Below are positions 22,088-32,885 of a DNA stretch of 64,000 nucleotides, one piece after another (the stretch's first letter is position 1; each line of letters starts with the position of its first letter). Below the pieces are notes generated by a model, which was given only the letters and a program-made list of their open reading frames with translations, was not told where the DNA came from and made no database searches. The translations under genes were made by a program, and so were the position numbers. This DNA comes from Akebia trifoliata. Its lineage: Eukaryota; Streptophyta; Magnoliopsida; Ranunculales; Lardizabalaceae. Location: contig CM030706.1 of assembly GCA_017979445.1 (NCBI GenBank), forward strand, positions 18,028,967-18,092,966, read 5' to 3'.

Positions 22088-22490
22088 TGGTAGAGAAAAT
22101 AACCAGAAGGGAATCTGAGTTAAAAGTATTGAAGAGAGCATTGAGATACTTGACCGAGAAGGAAGAAAGGGATTTGGAGAAGTATCAAGTGGAATTTGCG
22201 GGCTCAAAGGATGAGTTTACCATGCTCGCTTTAGAGTTGTCATTATGAGAGGATGAGGTGGTAAAGTCTAGTGATAGAAGTAATGGTTTGAATGATAAAG
22301 TGGAACAGATCAAGGTTGAGATGGAAAGGTTGAACAAGTGGATGATTGAGCTTGAGGATGAGTTAAATGAGGTGAATGGCGACGAGGAGGTGATGATTCT
22401 CTAGGTTTAAGATGTAGAAAAATGGATGGACCGGATGTCGAAACGACAAAGAGATATCCAAAGATGGAACGAGGTAGCGAGGAGGTAGGC
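22088..22490 (+). pseudogene. Coiled-coil-coding remnant, probably of a retroelement ORF
   Basis: One plus-strand frame with only a few stops reads RALRYLTEKEERDLEKYQVE, then (after a stop) NGLNDKVEQIKVEMERLNKW and ELEDELNEV, and further on WMDRMSKRQRDIQRWNEVAR. The heptad-like spacing of Leu/Ile and the high Lys/Glu content indicate a coiled coil. Tat/Ogre-type elements carry such coiled-coil ORFs, which is the best guess here. No specific domain is recognised. It does not join in frame to the copia gag on its left. Confidence 0.3.
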
Positions 22491-22879
22491 TTGTGTCCAT
22501 GCCAGTAAATGAGAGTCTTAAAGCATCATTACCATCGATTGATGCTTGGATTAGAGATTTAGCCAGGCTTGTCTTTTCTTCTTAATGAATTATCTCTTAT
22601 GTTGTTGCCTAAATGTAGTTGACTTTCTAAAAAACAGTACTTTTTATTTTTTTATGCACTGATTGTAATTGACTTTTATTTTTTAGTATGGAATGAAGTC
22701 TTGTTTCTATTTGCTTGTTATACATCTATGTTTCATTTAATTGTATCGTTGTCCTGTAAAGAAAACACATAGAACTCTTGTCTTTTTTGATTCAGTCATG
22801 ATAACAACGGAAAACTAAATTCAACTTTGCATAGGACAAAAGAGCTTCAAATCATGCATAAAATTATAAAACTCAAGTG
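22491..22879. other. No gene recognised
   Basis: A/T-rich spacer between the coiled-coil remnant and the minus-strand pol. Nothing supported. Confidence 0.4.
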
Positions 22880-25862
22880 GCAACATTATTCACTTTGAAT
22901 TTGCACAAACTAAATAGTAGAATCCTTTTAACCACTTACCATTTATTGATTCATTCAACTCCTCTCCTAAGTGATTAATGAGTGTGTAATAGCCTGATTT
23001 AAATGTTTTTACTACGGCATAGGGATTTGGCTTTTGTAAAGTTTGCACAGACATAATCCTCGACCTTGAGGACCATGCCTCCTTCCTTGAATAACTTTTC
23101 TTTGACGTGTTTGCCATAACAGTTTTAATGTTGTACTTGTCCAGTGTTGTATATGTCATCTTCTTTCTTGCTTCTAAAAAATCTAAATTGTCAACCCTTA
23201 AGTTCTTATACTCAACTGTCCTACTCTATACTACACAAGCGCTAGGTATTCTTAGGGTTGGTAGAATAGCCTTGACCCCATATACCAGAGAAAATGGAGT
23301 TTGGTTTGTCATAGTTCGGACAAGCATCCGATAGGAAGATAATCCATTGACCAATTTTGTGAGCCAATTCCGTTGACTCTTATTCACAGTTTTGTGTAGT
23401 ATTAGTTTCTAGATCTTGCTTGCAACTTTAGCTTGTCCATTACTAGCTGGATTGTAGGTGGTGCATTGCACATGAAAAATCCCCAATCTCTCAAGCAAAG
23501 CTCTTGTTTTTCCTTGAAATTGAGAATCGTGATCAATTACGATGGTCTAGGGTAAACTAAAATGTGAGACAATGTTAGTCATGATAAAATTTGCAATGGC
23601 TTTCGATGTTTCTTTTTTCAACGGAATAGCTTCAACCCATTTAATACAATATTCTGTCATAGCAAGGATCCAGGCATGATTATTGCTTAATGGAGGTGAG
23701 ATTCTACAAATCAAGTCAAAACCTCACATCTAGAAAGGCCAATGTGCATGATATGCATGCACTAAGTAAAGTTCACTGGGGTATAAATGAGATATGTCGG
23801 AGTGTATTTGACAAACTTTACACCGTCGTGTGTGTACTCAGCAATCCTTATACAGAGTTGGCCAATAATACCCCAATTGTAAGGCTTGAAATACAAGATG
23901 ATCCCTACTCTAGATTTCTCTACATGTCTCTTCATGTAATTCTTGCATTATTGAGACTCCTTTTGTACCTGTTATACAGCGCAAGAGTACTCCACTGAAG
24001 TTTCTTTTATATAATAGTATCTTGATGATAACATAGTCAATGCTCATCTTTTTAGTACCCTTGGCTAGATTGTCATATACTACAGAAAACCACACTACTA
24101 GATTTACCTCTGTAACTAAAACTTCTTCATTGTTCTGCTCTTAGCAATTCTTTCGTTCAAATTGAGTGTTAATCTGTTTGGGGAGTACCTTAACGAAAAC
24201 CTACACTTCTTTTGAAACCATATAGAACTTTGTTGCAATCATGGCTAAAGAGTCAGTGTGTACATTTTTTTTTCATGGCACATGTTCTATTGTTACATTA
24301 TGAAAATAGGTGATCAATCTTTAGCTTTTCGGACATAAGGTTTCAAGTGATCCTCTTTCACGCGATATCGACCTTGAAGTTGTGAAACTACCAACAAAGA
24401 GTCCTTATTGTATGCAAATCTTGAATTTGTACATTAGCCAGTTCCAAACTAAGTATCATTGCCTCGTATTCTGCCACATGGTTTAAGCAATTGAAATCTA
24501 ACTCTTAAGAGAATGTTATCTCTTCTCCCTTAAGTGATTTCAAAATCAAACTAATCTCGCCATCGAGTAACTAACTTGCAATTTTACCCTCAAGCTGACC
24601 CTTTAGCCTCCTTGGTGACCCCTCAAATTTCATAACCCATGAATTATCTATCGAAATGTGACCGTAAGCGAATCATCTTCTCTTCTTCTTTACTAGTAAC
24701 TTCTGATAGAACCTCTTTCTCGATCACATTCCCCTCATCATTCAACTGATTGAAAACTATCTGTTGATTGATGATCAGGTTTTCACCCAACATATTGACA
24801 ATTGCTTGACCTCCGATCACTTTTTTAGTCTTACATTGCATATCAAACCTACTAATTTCAATGACCACCTGACTAGTCATCCGGTCAACATAGGCTGACT
24901 TAACAAATTTTGCATTGTATCTATTTTAGTTACCAGTAAGACTGTGTGTCTAAGTAAGTAGTGTTGTAGTTTTTGTGTAGCGAAGAGTAAAGCAAGAGAT
25001 AACCATTCAGCTCAAGGATACTTCTTTTCTGAGGGAAGAAATACTTTACTTAAGTTAGAAAAGGGCTTCTCAGTGCCTTCATCTTCTTGGGTGACCAACA
25101 CACCTATTGCGTTATCTATAAAGGATAGGTATAACAATAATAGTCGTCCATCTATTGGTGACATTAGCGTAGGAGGTTTCAATAACTCTTCTTTTATCTG
25201 TTCAAATGCAAGATGGTAGTCCTCATCCCAATTGAACACAACATCATTTTTTAGTAAGCACAAGATGAGTAATGTTTTTTTCAGAAAGGTCAGGGTTAAA
25301 ACGTTGGAAATATGAGATCTTCCTAAGGAAGATTTTGACTTGTTTCACTATATTGGGATTCATCAATTCGTTGATTGCTTTCAACTTTGTTGGATCAACT
25401 TTGATACCTTTGTACTTCCCAGTTATTATCGCAAAGCACACTTTAGCGGACCCATCTTGAGTGATTTTTCATGACATCAATCCAGAACTCATTGTAGAGT
25501 GGGATTGCGTGCATCTCGGGTTTTTAAATGAACGACTATGTCATCTACATAGTCTTCGACTTCCTTATGCATCATGTCCCCAAATGTCTTAGTCATTGCC
25601 CTCTAATAAGTAGCTCCAACATTATTTGGTCCAAATGCATCACCATGTAGCAATAAACACCCATCAGAGTGATAAACGAAGTCTTCGAGATGTCCTCTAG
25701 TACCATCTTGATTTGATTGTATCCACTATACCCATCCATGAAGCTAAATATATGGTATTGGGAAGTATTGTCGATCATGATATCCATGTTGGGTAGCAAA
25801 AATTTGTCGTTTTGATAAATCTTGTTTAGATCTAAGGATTCTACACAAATTTGTGTTTGTCA
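22880..25862 (-). pseudogene. Tat/Ogre-like gypsy pol remnant (RT, RNase H, integrase)
   Basis: Read leftwards: RT begins near 25862 with SLDLNKIYQNDKFLLPNMDI, then HIFSFMDGYSGYNQIKMVLE (about 25700-25745), the catalytic-palm region of gypsy RT. SYFQRFNPDLSEKNI (about 25290-25330) and FNWDEDYHLAFEQIKEELLK (25170-25230) follow, with PFSNLSKVFLPSEKKY as the RNase H entry. The integrase lies at about 23300-24100. Its C-terminal end is an 89-codon frame (22890-23159) with NPYAVVKTFKSGYYTLINHL followed by a GEEL element. This resembles the GPY-x-V-x-(K/R)-x-F-x-GG-x(4)-L module. Stops are frequent. The beginning of RT is cut off at 25862. The protease of the same strand lies at 29110-29975, beyond a solo LTR. 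Confidence 0.8.
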
Positions 25863-26136
25863 TACTCCCAAATCATTGCTATAAAAGTATAAGCACATAC
25901 TAAAAGGGTAAAACAATCAAATGCAATGCTATACAAAGGACCATGCAAAAATTCTATGGATGAATTACAGCAAATATTATGCTAAGCATTACAAATATTA
26001 TACTTAAAAAAAGCTTACTTAAACAGACATTTGGGAATCATTAACAAGAAAACTATCATACAAGAGAGAAACATGCATAATTTTTTATTGACATTGTTGG
26101 AACATTTTAGTGTTAGAAATTTTGATAGTGTGCCTT
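25863..26136. other. Short unassigned spacer
   Basis: About 270 bases between the truncated RT and the left target duplication of the solo LTR. No coding signal. Confidence 0.35.
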
Positions 26137-26739
26137 AGGGCTGTAGACACCCCAATTTGCACGAACCCATTAGGAAAATTCATATTTCTTCAAATTGATT
26201 TCAGTTTACGACTTAAGCCTCTCAACATGCCCGCATTGCCACTTGGCATCATCTTCATGCATGCATGCATCATGTCATATAGTTTGCATGCTCAACCTTG
26301 TCCCTAACCCACTCCCAATTCGTGTTCATTTTCAATTAACCGATCCATTCTAAACCTATAACCTAAATCCATTACCTAGCCCAACCTAAGCCTAAAACCC
26401 AATGCCATTCTAAACCCATAACCTAAATCCATTTTTTAGCCCAACCTAAGCCTAAGACAAAATCCATTCTCTAAGCCCAATATCAAACCCACTCCAAGTC
26501 CATCCTCTCACCCCTTCATAAGATGACACATGTCGATACCTCATAAGCCCTCAATATCCAATGCATCATCTAATTGGAGGGTCAACTTCCTTTTTGTGAA
26601 AACTCAAGAATGCCCTTCTCAAAAAGTCTAGTCAAATCAAAAAGGTTATTTGGTCTTTGATAATAATCCATAAAGGTGAGGGAACTTCCCATTATACCTT
26701 CAAAAGGTGGGAATCTTTAAGTACATACATGGAGTTCTC

Positions 26740-27165
26740 CCATTGGTCCATTTCAAAATTATACTTCCACCCTTGTTTTATTTGTTAGTTACAAATGAAC
26801 CAAAGTCTACTTTTCACCTACCACTTTACCTTTACACATGTCATCCTCCTATTCACCCTCCCAAATGTGCTTTTGTTTTCCCATTTGTCCATTTCAAAAC
26901 TACACTTCCACCCTTGCTTTATTTGTTATTTACAAATAAACCAAGATCTACTTTTCACCTACCACTTTACCTTTACACATGTCATCCTCCTATTCACCCT
27001 CCCAAATGTGCTTTTGTTTTCCCGTTGGTCCATTTCAAAACTACACTTCCACCCTTACTTTATTTGTTATTTACAAATAAACCAAGATTTACTTTTTACC
27101 TACCACTCCACCTTTACACATGTCACTCCCCCATTCATCCTCCGAAAAGTACTTTTGTTCTCTCA
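26740..27165 (+). repeat. Three 141-bp tandem subrepeats inside the solo LTR
   Basis: GTCCATTTC recurs at 26746, 26887 and 27028 with exact 141-base spacing. Each unit repeats CACTTTACCTTTACACATGT-like and CACCCTCCCAAATGTGC-like words. Because 141 is divisible by three, two frames stay open and give repetitive 158-166-codon ORFs that are artefacts. The related LTR at 45374-47456 has two such units. Confidence 0.9.
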
Positions 27166-27338
27166 CCTCTATTTATCAAAAAACCAAGGATCAAAGCATG
27201 TTTTTAGGGTTTCTTCACAAATGTCATCTTTACCCTCATACAAATGGAAAATCCAAAAAGAAATAACCTAAATCTCATGTCCATTTTCTTTATTTTTAGG
27301 GTTGGACCACTTTATCCCCAAAAATTCTTCAAAAACTC

Positions 27339-27346
27339 TATAAATA
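27339..27346 (+). promoter_or_regulatory. TATA box of Ogre-type LTR
   Basis: TATAAATA, followed by CCCTCATTTTCTAT. The same arrangement (TATAAATA then a CTCATTTTCTAT stretch) occurs at 46446-46453 in the sister LTR. Position conservation supports an ancestral promoter. Confidence 0.55.
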
Positions 27347-28339
27347 CCCTCATTTTCTATGAACAACTCATGCTCTCAAGCCCCCATCTCTCAACCTAAA
27401 ACTCTACAAAAATTCCTACTCATTCTCTCATCTTCTAAACTTCAACTCAACCCTCAATCATCTCATTCATCTCTCAAGCCTACTCTTCAAGGTTCAAGTT
27501 CATTAAGGAACAAGGTAGGGTTTAACATGTAGTCTATCTATTTCAAAGCTTGCATCTTCTTCTTCTAACCTTCTACTTTATTTTATTTTTAGAAAACCTT
27601 AGGATGTAATGCATACCCTCTCCCATCCCCGGTAGATTGGAATAAGGTTCGATCGAAAGGATGGGGGTTGAAGCCCTTTTCACCTCAATCTCATGCATCA
27701 TAGTGTACACAATGCACACACTCACTTATGCATGACAATGATGAAGAAATGTGTCACCCTCTTGAAGGGGTGAAACACTAAGTTTCTAGCCATGCATACA
27801 TGCATCATGATTGTGACTTCAAGGGAATTCCATTATGGAGTCTCTCTAAGAGTTCAAACCAACATTCATTTCATAAATTTAATGTGATTATATGGGTCAT
27901 TCTCTTCCATAGAATGTCCCTAATGTCACATTGAAATCAAAATCCCTTTTTTAAGGAACATTCCACTTAATGCACACACCACTCTTACCATGCATTCTCA
28001 TGCATTTTAATATTTGTTTTCTTGAGTTTTTTTACAAAATAAAATGGCCAAGCAAGGTAACCACTTTTGGTGGAGAGGATGGGGTGCCTAACACCTTCCA
28101 CATCCTCTAACCGGACCTCCTTACCTAGATCTTAGGTAGACCGTGCCCTTTCCAACATATGAGAGACACTACAATGCCATGAAAAAAATGATTTTCAAAA
28201 TTATCAATTCGGGTGCCCATTCACACCCATTTCTAAAAAAGAATGGTGGCGACTCCAAACAATGTAGTATTGAGGTTCATTATGAACATTTCATGTCTAC
28301 AAGGGCTTTAATCCTTCCTTGGGAAAATAGTTATGAGTA

Positions 28340-28690
28340 CTTTCAATATGATTGGCCGGTTTGGAATACCATGAAGTTTGCGGATGCTAGTACCTTGTAT
28401 ATTGTGAATACGTCCAGCTATGTCAAAAAGTGACTCGGAAAAAGTGCATATGAGTTTTTATCCATCATCAACAAAAATAATAACAATGGAATATTCATGA
28501 CTAAGTTGGTCAAAGTGGAACACCCTGAACATTGTGGATGTCAGTACCCTGTACATTACGGATTCATCCAACTGTGAAAAAGAGCACCTTCAATAACATT
28601 GGCCAATTTAGAACACCATGAACATTGCAAATGCCAGCATCTTGTACATTGAAGATGCATCCATTTGTGTTTGAACATTCTGGGGGCTAA
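28340..28690. repeat. Short imperfect tandem repeat next to solo LTR
   Basis: Three related blocks begin with TTGG(C/T)C at about 28350, 28503 and 28599. Each carries GAA(C/T)ACC(A/C)TGAA, GATG(C/T)(T/C)AG and a CTTGTA(T/C)ATT- or CTGTACATTA-like stretch. Spacing is about 150 and 96 bases. One unit is partly open (28143-28433 frame, crossing the LTR end), but no protein family is recognised. It is probably non-coding sequence of the host Tat-like element. Confidence 0.45.
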
Positions 28691-29109
28691 TCAGTGAGAA
28701 GTATGTGGTGTACTCAAGATTTTGCAATAAGAAAGTAAAGCAGACTAAAAAACAATGCAACAATTATTAGCGAAAAACATTTTATTTTGCGAGAAATAGA
28801 AAATACAACTCAGTGGAATTTTTGTACTTTTGAGAAAAACAAAAAAATTCAAAACAACTAATGCAGGGAAACCCCAAGCTTTAAAATGAAAGGGAAATGA
28901 ACAAATCCTCCCACACACCTAGACTATATTTATTTAGAAAAACTCTTTTTTTTTAAAACTTGTTTCTCTCCTTCTTACTTCTTCAACCATCCCAATGGTA
29001 CATAGCAAATTTTTTGCTTAGAGGTAAGTTGAACTAGTGTAGGTGGATCTTCTTTCTCCTTTTCTTCAAATGAACTTTCTTCTACTAGAGGCGGGGCAGT
29101 GACCCCGTT
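28691..29109. other. No gene recognised
   Basis: A/T-rich spacer between the tandem repeat and the minus-strand protease region. It belongs by position to the minus-strand Tat-like element. Confidence 0.35.
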
Positions 29110-29975
29110 CTTGTATGTTACCTTTTCCTCCATCCTCGATCAGGTCTTGATTGTGACCTCTGAAGTTCCTAGAAGTAGGAAAAACTTTGAGTCAGTGCAA
29201 TTTGTTTCCCAAGCTTCAAACAGGTCCTCAACTGCCCATATTGTATGATGTGCTCCATTGACCTTGTATTTGAAGCATTCATGGTGTAACGAAGCCACTC
29301 CACCATGCCTATGTATCCAAGGTCGTCTTAATAAGGCATGATAAGAGGTGATGGCATCCATGATGCAAAAAGTATGTAGAGAGTCCAACATTCCACACTA
29401 CTCGAAGCTGAATTATCCCTTTAGTCTGTTGTAGCATCATCACGACCCCTTGTATGATTTGGAACCCCTCAACCCTTATCCTACTAACCAAGATCCCTAA
29501 AACTTCCATCTCGGATAAAGGGAGTATATTAACTAAACTCCTGGTGTCCACTAGGGCTCTCTTGATGAGCAGATCTCCGATTGAAATTTGTATATATAGA
29601 GGTCTGTTATGTGGAAACTATGCTTCTAAATCGTTGTTCGAAAAAAAAATCATCCCTTGCCTATTTGCCAACCTGTCTGTATTACTTACAGTAGACACTC
29701 ATCCTTCCCATTTTTCCAATCTTACTAAGTTATCCACATTCTCACATACCTATGTCAATAAAACCTCATCTCTTGGCTTGATTAGGTCAAGCACTTCACT
29801 TGGAAATAGTGCTTGCACCTTATTACTTTTGATTAGAGCCTCTGTTAAAGTAATCTCTAGGACTAAATGAGTCCTCGAGAAGAACTTAAGAATGTTTTTG
29901 ACATTCTTATATACATGCAACCAAAGAATTTGATTAAGGAAGCATACTTGTTTCAGTTGTTCAAACAACATCCAG
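29110..29975 (-). pseudogene. Tat/Ogre-like gypsy protease region remnant
   Basis: Minus-strand translation gives KVQALFPSEVLDL (about 29770-29810), then RALVDTRSLVNILPLSEMEV (29490-29560). That is the aspartic protease active-site region, in which the expected D-T-G reads D-T-R. Further along, TFCIMDAITSYHALLRRPWI (29310-29370) matches the F-x-V(I/V)D-x(2)-TSYN-x-LLGRPWIH segment after the protease flap. FKYKVNGAHHTI and a D-x-KF-x-L segment follow. The protease would mature the polyprotein; the active-site glycine loss and frame breaks make it inactive. It is in line with the pol at 22880-25862. Its right edge is about 17 bases from a host exon. Confidence 0.7.
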
Positions 29976-29991
29976 ACTATTGATAGCTAAC

Positions 29992-30693
29992 CTTAATCCC
30001 AGTTCTTTGAGAAGCAAAGCATGCAAAGTTGGTATTGGCGACCAACTCGTATATTGGCTCTTTCACATCGTAAATCTAAACACAATGAATTCCTTCTGGT
30101 TTGATTTCCCAAACCTATAAATGGTTAAAAATAATAACTATTATTTAGTCCTTTGACAGCCAATTATTATCCCATAACGTTTACTATCTATCTCATTACA
30201 TAGCAAGGATTCAGGATTTGAAGATTGATATAGGAAATAAACTCAACAACATCAATCAGTAGAAAAATGGAAATTGCGTGACTGTCTTTGTAGTGCTTCT
30301 CTTAATCGTTCTAGGACATGTAAAAATTTTAGAGGATGTTGAAAGTGAAATTTGTGAATGGTAAATCAGTTCAGGACTATGCTCTCACTTACAATTGTAA
30401 TAATTTAGTTGTTCATAAATTGACAGTATTATACCAATCAGTTCTATAGATAACGTTATCGCTAACAAGTTCTGCTTAAAAAATGAGTAAACCAATAACT
30501 ATAAATTACCATTACCAGCATTGCGGTGCTTTGTTTCCTACATAGTATATCAAATAGTTTCTGAATCAAAGAAAATATGAACTTACTCGAATAGTTTTGT
30601 CTAGTGAGCCACTGTATAACTTGTCACCCAAAGATGGAACGAATAGGCATGTGACGGCCTTTGTATGATCACGAACTTCTTGACCAAAGTTAA
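29992..30693 (-). pseudogene. WD40 exon pair, LIN/CERBERUS-like E3 ligase gene remnant
   Basis: Two exons are visible on the minus strand. Exon A (30587-30693) reads FGQEVRDHTKAVTCLFVPSL then GDKLYSGSLDKTIR, a WD40 repeat. It is followed by a GTAAGT donor and preceded by a TATAG acceptor. Exon B (29992-30114, 41 codons) follows an AG acceptor, and the join continues the repeat in phase (..KTIR/VWEIKPEGIHCV). It then meets a TAG stop where Gln would fit, and reads on as IYDVKEPIYELVANTNFACF to a GTTAGC donor. The order resembles the C-terminal WD40 propeller of plant LIN-type U-box E3 ligases, which act in symbiosis and protein turnover. The stop, the lack of neighbouring exons and the adjacent retroelement suggest a gene fragment. 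A further open stretch at about 31130-31205 (minus) might be another exon but is not identified. Confidence 0.6.
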
Positions 30694-31718
30694 CTATAGT
30701 TAGAACAAACATGTGAATAATGACAAAGCTTGAGTTATTATTCCAAGAAGCCATCCCTCAAAAGAAAAAAGTTGTTCTCAAAAGAGCAATGATGTGTATG
30801 CATCAAGAAATGCTCCCATAATTGAAAGAACTCAATAATAATATGTGCTTAAGTATTCAAATAAATTTTGGGATATCCTACACAAAAAATCAATCCATCA
30901 AGCAAGCATAATCCATTTGTCATGTACTCTCAATCCAAAATAATGTGAGAGAACATATAATTACGGTCATTCAATTGGTTTGGTTAAAGGACATAGATAT
31001 CCAAGGTGGACCCATCAAATGGTTGGTCACCTTTACCCTTGCATGTGCACATGGATGGGTGCAGTCTGTAGTTGTACACCCACGACTAATCATTTGAAAT
31101 TTGAAATTTGAAATTTAAGTATTACCTAAACGATGTCCTGGAATTTGTTTCATATGTTGTAGAACACATGCTTGATCATATTCAGAGCGCAAAAAGACCT
31201 AAGAGATTAAATTCCATCAAGTAAGGTAAACTTTCTATAGAATTACACATATGTAAATAAGAAGAGTTACAAAGGAAAGGAAAATCGAGGAAATCATAAC
31301 AATGACAATATCATAAAAGATATGCTCAGCAAGCTAAAGATCTAAATAAAACTTGGCTTTGAGAAGAAGGGAAAAGAAGAAATAACAATTAAATTTTGAA
31401 AAAATTTAGTTTAACCAAAAAAATCGTGCAGCTATACCAAAATTACTCAAACGTGACAATGGGGTTTAAATGGTTGAAGGTTCCACAAAAAGTACAAAAT
31501 TACAACCCCCTGCTCTTGCACCACGAGTATGGTTTACTCATCAAAAAGTGGCCATTCTGTAACATATTTTAACAGACACAACAAAATAGTTGTTTTTAGC
31601 GACACATTTTTAGTGGAGGGCAAAATAGGCGCCACTATAGACCATAGCTCGCATGCGAAAAAAAAATGAAATTTCATGAAAAACCTCTCTCCCCCTGTAT
31701 CATCAGATTTTGTGAAAA
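30694..31718. other. Sequence around the WD40 remnant; no confirmed gene
   Basis: Contains the possible extra exon near 31130-31205 (minus) and a short TTGAAAT repeat at about 31096-31118. Near 31595-31650 is a GC-richer patch (AGCGACAC..GGCGCCACTATAG) that resembles subterminal repeats of CACTA-type DNA transposons. None of these is certain. Confidence 0.35.
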
Positions 31719-31756
31719 AAACACACACACACACACACACACTCTCTCTCTCTGTC
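31719..31756. repeat. (CA)n(CT)n compound microsatellite
   Basis: About eleven CA units run directly into about six CT units. Seen directly. Confidence 0.95.
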
Positions 31757-32175
31757 AAGTTCATCTTATCTCCTCTACATCTAGGGTTTCGATTTTAATG
31801 GAGGAAACCTTCCCTTCTAATAGGTATCTCTCTCTCACTCTTTGTGTATCAAGTTCATCTCATCTTCTCTTCACATTCTCTGGAGTTTTGAGAATCGAAA
31901 TCTTAGATTTCGTAGTTCTTTGAAGTTTTGAGAATCCAAATTGCTCTCTCTCTCTCTTTGTATCAAGTTCATCTCATCTCTCCTCTTCACACTCTCTGAA
32001 GTTTTAAGAATCGAAATCACAGATTTTGTAGCTCATTGAGGTTTTGAGAATCCAAATATCTCTCTCTGTATCAAGTTCATCTCATCTTCTCTTCACATTC
32101 TCTGAAGTTTTGAGAATCAAAATCGCATATTTCATAGTTTTTTTAGGCTTTGAGAATCCAAATCACAAAACAAGG
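31751..32175 (+). repeat. Tandemly repeated ~110-bp 5'UTR-like segment
   Basis: The words (A/G)TCAAGTTCATCT recur at 31754, 31848, 31962 and 32070. Each is followed by a TTCACA(T/C)TCTCTG-like stretch (absent in the first) and AGTTTTGAGAATC(G/C)AAAT. CT-rich runs precede each unit. The array ends ACAAGGTATGATTC, which looks like a splice donor (AAG/GTATG). CT-rich leader plus donor suggests the duplicated first exon of a plant gene read on the plus strand, but no downstream coding exon is recognisable before the LTR at 32468. Confidence 0.6.
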
Positions 32176-32467
32176 TATGATTCTTATAATAAGATTTCTA
32201 CGATTTCTTTCTCCCATCGAATTCAATGAATTTATAGTATTTGGGGGAGATTTTCATGAAAATCCCAGCTGAAGTATGTATGGAATTTTTCTTATCTTTC
32301 CTTTGAAGTAGTAAGCGATTGTGATATAATTTAAAGATGATTTTGTCTTTTGTACGTTAAATGAGGACTGTTTAAGAAGATCATTGACTTTGAATCTAAA
32401 TAATTGTAAAAAGAAACTTTATTTTGGTTTGTGAATTTGAAAGAAATCAAGATATTTTGTTCTTTGG
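32176..32467. other. No gene recognised
   Basis: Possible intron sequence following the splice-donor-like end of the repeat. No coding signal. Confidence 0.3.
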
Positions 32468-32885
32468 TGTAGACACCCTATTTTTTCACTCGCCTGAATA
32501 ATCAACTCGTTAACCCGATTGCGACAATTCCCAATGATGGATGAATATTCCAATATTTTATTTGTTACTAAATATGTTTTAGAAATTCAGATGAGGTATC
32601 TCAAACAAACTAAACTTTAGAAACCACGCTACGCTAGGAAAATAAGACCTAAAAACATAGAAATCATCATTTTTTAGACAAAAGCTTTACTAAAAAAATT
32701 ACTAAAAAATGACAAAATTACCAAAATACCCTTAAAATCAAAACATCTTTAGAGCCCACATTACGTTTAGGAAAATCCTTTCGAACACATAAAACAACAA
32801 ATTGAAATCAAATAAATTATTCTGTCAATTTTCACCAAATTCGATAAAATTACGAAAATGCCCCTCATAAGGTTTATAATCATTT
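32468..32885 (+). mobile_element. Fragment of a TGTAGACACC-type LTR (5' part)
   Basis: Begins TGTAGACACCCTATTTTTTC, the conserved start of Ogre/Tat-type LTRs, but its 418 bases do not continue like the neighbouring LTR. It is cut by the LTR starting at 32886. It is therefore a truncated LTR of a different family, invaded by the next element. The 3' part is not visible. Confidence 0.55.

Larger units (their letters stand above)
26142..28301 (+). mobile_element. Solo Ogre-type LTR with perfect 5-bp target duplication
   Basis: Starts TGTAGACACCCC and ends CATGTCTACA. It is flanked by AGGGC at 26137-26141 and AGGGC at 28302-28306. It is homologous from end to end with the LTR at 45374-47456. Shared features are the opening 60 bases, the GTTGG-linked lists of CCCA/CCTAA words, 141-bp subrepeats, a TATAAATA box at 27339-27346 and the GAATGGTGGCGACTCC-like segment near the 3' end. 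No primer site follows it and no internal sequence is present. It sits between the protease and RT parts of an opposite-strand Tat-like element. Confidence 0.9.

Noticed and set aside
26707..27271. Two overlapping repetitive ORFs of 166 and 158 codons
   Set aside because: They arise from 141-bp tandem subrepeats (divisible by three) inside an LTR and match no protein.
31595..31650. CACTA-type transposon end
   Set aside because: GGCGCCACTATAG-like words are suggestive, but no terminal inverted repeat pair or 3-bp target duplication could be found.
31534..31764. Minus-strand ORF with a VCVCVCV run
   Set aside because: Generated by the CA microsatellite.
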